Of a DNA stretch of 64,000 nt, positions 61,101 through 64,000 are shown piece by piece (positions within the stretch are counted from its first letter, which is position 1; the number at the start of each line of letters is the position of its first letter). Under the pieces are notes generated by a model that was not told the DNA's origin, did no database searches, and saw only the letters and a list, made by a program, of their open reading frames with translations. The DNA lies in the NCBI RefSeq assembly GCF_932276165.1, contig NC_063998.1, forward strand, positions 4,228,501 through 4,292,500, read 5' to 3'. Origin of the DNA: Plutella xylostella. Lineage: Eukaryota > Arthropoda > Insecta > Lepidoptera > Plutellidae. Made by a program: the position numbers and the translations under genes.

Positions 61101-63759
61101 AGGCCTCACCCAAGGGGCGTCACAACAATCTGTCCTCGACTCTGTCAGGGCTTTCCACGCTACGCTTGCCAGTTCTTGGTTTCCACTTGAGAACTCGTTT
61201 ATGAAAACGAGCTTTCTCGCACTGAGCTCTTTATAAGAGGCAGCTGAAAACCAACGCTGTGGCCTGTCTACAGCACATGCTGAGCTTCTGCCTGTTTGTC
61301 GCTGTCAGCAACCCGCTTTTGTTTTGTAATATAAATTTTCTATATTTATAATTTTCTTTATATTAAAAACTCACAGTGATCATGTCCTCGATATCTCCCT
61401 TCAGAAGGCCTCCGTCGCGCAGGTGGGCCAACATGGCGCGGTTGGCTAGCAGGTGCATCTCCGGCCATTCCACGCCGGGCTTGAGCGCTCTGGGGATAGG
61501 AGTAAGGATTGTGTTAGGTATAGCATAGATAGGTTCTCGCTACTCAATCATTTATTGCATCCATAACTTTTACACAGGTGTTAAATACATTAAATTTTAA
61601 CTTTATGGACCCGACAGGGCACAGTGAACTAAAAGTAAATTAAGGTAGAGTTTATAGAGCTTTATAAGTAGCTATGACTTTCGGATAGGCAGTTTGTGAG
61701 TTTGACAAGGTACAAAAGTGTTGTCATCGTATCAATTTAATCGTTTGTGTTTGCTACCTAATATTTATAGGTTTAAGTGCTAATTTCTCCATAGTCGGTT
61801 AGAGCATAACCAGGTATTAGAAGTTGACTTATGACACATCTGTCAAGAATTTTATATGGAGATGACGTATAATTGATAAACCATTTCTGGTCGGTTAGAT
61901 AACCGACTATGGAGAAATTGGCACTAAACATGACAATATGTTATTCCGAGAGTAATCCAGAGGCATACATATTTTAGCGAAACTGAATTGCATAATAATA
62001 AATAGCATATTACCAAGTAACGTAGACACGAACATGTTTCATAGTAAGTACCTAATAGTATTTATTTATTTATGCTTTTATTGCACAATTTACAAAAGTA
62101 GTTGTACAATGAGGTGGACTTAATGCTAAGAGCATTCTCTACCAGTCAACCTGCAGGAGGATCAGGAGCAGAAAGTAGGGAAGTGCAAAAAAAATAACAA
62201 AAATCACAATCAATCAATGAATCTCACAAAAAAAAACCTACACAAAATCTACCATAATTATACCTACATATATGTGTATAGTATGTGATTGTGCTTGTGC
62301 TTACATCAGATAGGTAAGCGTTTATTATTAGTATCTTGCTGTGTTATTGTTATTGCTATGTAATTTACCTACTGGAACACTTTACGATATTTTGTTTGAT
62401 TTAGATACTAGCCGTAGCTACCTCAGCAAATATGTATAAACATGTGTACCTACTGTGACACGTTTTTATCGAGATTACAGTTGATTATTTATAGATAAGT
62501 AAACAGACTTGATGATTTATGTAAGTATGTAGGTTTGTTGTGGCGTTCCATGCGGGAGTCTCCTATGAAGCAGTTTTTACAATAGCATTGCTGCTAAGGT
62601 ATTGTTGATTGTGGAGCGAATCCAGGCTGTTATTATTCCGAGTTTCTTGCTGATGTGTCGATGGTATATACCTTAGAGTAATAATGTATAAGTACATATA
62701 TACAAGGCGGGCGAAATAACTAGACACCTGGGTTAAATGACATTTGTCTTTAGTACTGAGTGCAAAAAAAGTAATATCGATATTACAAAAAATATCCTCT
62801 TTGCTATCAGTAGGTATTTTTATAACTAAGCTTGGCTACAAAAATAATGAACCTCGCCATACTGCGCAGTTTTAATGAAGTAATTTTATAAAGAAAATTG
62901 TTGCGAGAACGTAAACATAATAACATATACATGTAGCGCCCCGATATTTGAAATTATTCTGGTTATCTAAAAACATACCTACTTACTTACCTGACTTTTG
63001 TTATATTATATTGTAATAAAATGTATAAATATTTGTTTATACAGAGGTTGTTGCAAAAAAGGTATTATACTAAGCCGAAACCAGCATGTGCAGCATGTTA
63101 TGTCTAAGCCCGAATCTGAAATTGGAATATCAAAATTCGCGAAAAAAAAATCATTCTCCATAATAAAAAGTCACTTGACCAACTAAGTTTCTATGGAAAA
63201 TGAATAAAAAAAATTACGAATTTCAAAGTTGTGATTTCAGTTTTGGGCTTAGATATAACATGCTGCACATGCTGGTTTCGGCTTAGTATACCCTTTTTGC
63301 AACACCCTGTATAAGTATTCAAGTTGATACCTACTTGTTAAAGTAGTAACAAAAAGTATGCAATAAAAAATATTTATTGTTAGGTAATCGTCTGATAATT
63401 CTTATGCTAACGCTACAAAAGGACGAGAGCGGGGCCTCGCGGGGGGAAAGGGGAGAGGGGTAGATTTTTGGGCCAGGTGTCTAGAAACTTTGCGCGGGTT
63501 GTACTTACCCTCGCCTCGTTGCTAATAGAGCCTGGAACACTTCGCTCGGACTTTCTCGCTTCGACGAGCTCAACAAAGACTACTTAAATATTGTATATTT
63601 TTAATCTAAGAACGACTGACTCACTGCATGACAGCGTCCCTGGCGGCCAGCACGGCCTCGTACACCAGCCTCTGGTCGGCGGTGAAGCGGCCGCTCGCCG
63701 GGAACGAGACCGTGATGTCCGCCGCGTAGCCCGCGTAGTTGCCGCCCATGTCGAATAGA
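58120..63759 (-). CDS. PEPD: Xaa-Pro dipeptidase (prolidase), C-terminal five exons; 5' part outside window
   Basis: Exons in the window: 63759-63625, 61489-61375, 60723-60529, 58915-58764 and 58174-58120 (stop). All are GT-AG with matching phases, about 216 residues plus stop. The pita-bread catalytic domain shows all five metal ligands: Asp in LFDMGGNYAG, Asp in YAADITVSF, His in PHGLGHLIGLDVHDVGGY, Glu in LTVEPGCYFIDR and Glu in GGVRIEDDVV. The enzyme is a cytosolic Mn-dependent peptidase that splits dipeptides ending in Pro or hydroxyproline. The fragment covers roughly the last 45 percent of the usual 493 residues. The first exon begins in phase 2, so more exons lie beyond 64000. Intron 3 of the visible part contains truncated copies of exon 60723-60529. 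Confidence 0.93.
58590..58690 (-). mobile_element. LINE 3' tail fragment
   Basis: CCCACTGCTGGGCAAAGACC is the reverse of a tail motif common in lepidopteran non-LTR elements, also seen in the other direction near 39440 (CCCCAGCAGTGGGGACGTG). Confidence 0.4.
59273..59412 (-). pseudogene. Truncated copy A of a PEPD exon with donor
   Basis: It repeats the 3' two thirds of exon 60723-60529 (VGGYLASCPPRPPRAPLSRL to EPGCYFIDR) and ends in a good donor, GTGAGT. The 5' part with the catalytic His (GLGH) is missing, so inclusion in its place would remove a metal ligand. Confidence 0.9.
59413..60522 (-). repeat. Tandem-duplicated segment with further PEPD donor copies
   Basis: A unit of about 650 bp is present twice (59273-59920 and 59921-60522). 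It contains copy B of the exon end and several shorter copies of the exon-donor junction, at about 59414, 59507, 59772, 60063, 60159 and 60367. Between them lies a repeated ATTAACGCTCTAAAGCAC, GCAACTGTATCGATG segment. Together with copies A, B and the real exon there are nine donor-like junctions. Confidence 0.85.
59921..60066 (-). pseudogene. Truncated copy B of a PEPD exon with donor
   Basis: It is nearly the same as copy A: HDVGGYLASCPPRPPRAPLS onward to EPGCYFIDR and donor GTGAGT. No in-phase acceptor is visible upstream of it. Confidence 0.9.
61080..61375. mobile_element. Retroelement tail fragments
   Basis: CCACTGCTGGACATAGGCCT (61088) is a LINE tail motif. AGGCAGCTGAAAACCAACGC and the following bases (61230-61320) are the reverse of the repeat at 14230-14330. 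Confidence 0.5.
61776..61925. mobile_element. Hairpin MITE
   Basis: AGTGCTAATTTCTCCATAGT at the left end is mirrored by the inverse at 61898-61925, with GGTTA-rich inner arms. It lies in the first visible intron of PEPD. Confidence 0.75.
62065..62200 (-). mobile_element. LINE 3' tail (reverse)
   Basis: TTTATTGCACAATTTAC and AAGAGCATTCTCTACCAGT form the reverse counterpart of 14590-14660. Confidence 0.5.
63041..63311. mobile_element. MITE with 75-bp inverted ends
   Basis: Left end ACAGAGGTTGTTGCAAAA through AAACCAGCATGTGCAGCATG and TCTAAGCCC is mirrored on the right, ending TTTTTGCAACACCCTGTA. The interior is AT-rich and noncoding. It lies in a PEPD intron. Confidence 0.75.
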
Positions 63760-64000
63760 CTGGAATGGGGGAGATGTTAGTGTTAATAGGTCAGTTTGCT
63801 GGTAGGATGACTAGGATGGCATGAAAAGACCTCAAGTACGAGGGGGTGTTTCAGCTAGTTTCAAGAATCAATTTAAGAAATGGGGTGATTATTATCAGAG
63901 AAATAAAGAACCCAATATCGACATTGCTCGTATAATTTGCATGCTGAGGTAGTAGGTCAGTTGATTATACGCACCGACAGACGCCATCTTGGGTTACACT

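Overview
This is a eukaryotic, AT-rich, intron-rich nuclear window, almost certainly from a moth or butterfly. The reasons are the intron and exon style, the abundant TAGGTACCTAC-type simple sequence, lepidopteran-looking tRNA-derived SINEs and LINE 3' tails, and insect-like orthologues of conserved animal genes. I rebuilt seven protein-coding genes exon by exon. In every one the splice phases close and the domains line up with a known family.

Layout. (1) 1010-15182, minus: the Golgi protein GCP60/ACBD3, ten exons, 481 aa. Its last intron holds a 16-copy tandem array of a shortened copy of exon 9. Intron 8 holds a very young LTR retrotransposon (3514-9326) that kept gag and protease but lost reverse transcriptase. 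(2) 15743-23117, plus, divergent from GCP60: NPRL3 of the GATOR1 complex, eleven exons, 783 aa. (3) 23118-33086: a gene-poor stretch of SINEs, inverted-repeat elements, a palindromic Tc1 relic and a broken Harbinger element. (4) 33087-34348, plus: a MOSPD1-like MSP-domain membrane protein, 216 aa. (5) 36613-40808, minus: a beta-1,4-galactosyltransferase family member, 329 aa, whose metal and catalytic motifs are gone, with a hAT-like element in intron 3. (6) 41289-54600, plus, divergent from (5): a PRR11-like proline-rich protein, 536 aa. Its 10.2-kb last intron is almost entirely one large, recent LTR element without recognisable genes. (7) 55824-57758, plus: ankyrin/SOCS-box protein ASB3, 523 aa. 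(8) 58120-63759, minus and running off the window: the C-terminal part of prolidase (PEPD), convergent with ASB3.

The most unusual signal cuts across genes. In GCP60 (exons 7 and 9), NPRL3 (exons 7, 10 and 11) and PEPD, the 3' part of an exon has been copied one to many times just downstream of the real exon; except for the terminal NPRL3 exon, each copy includes its splice donor. In four of these six cases the copy starts right after an AG and keeps the correct phase at both ends, so it could act as an alternative exon. The GCP60 array (16 phase-compatible copies) and the PEPD donor array (nine donor-like sites) are the extreme cases. A second notable item is the intact but apparently catalytically dead galactosyltransferase-like gene.

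Neighbours do not form a pathway. GCP60 (Golgi), NPRL3 (TORC1 control), MOSPD1 (ER contacts), the galactosyltransferase-like protein (Golgi), the PRR11-like protein (cell cycle), ASB3 (ubiquitin ligase adaptor) and PEPD (dipeptide breakdown) are ordinary animal housekeeping neighbours. The two divergent pairs share short upstream regions of about 560 and 480 bp.
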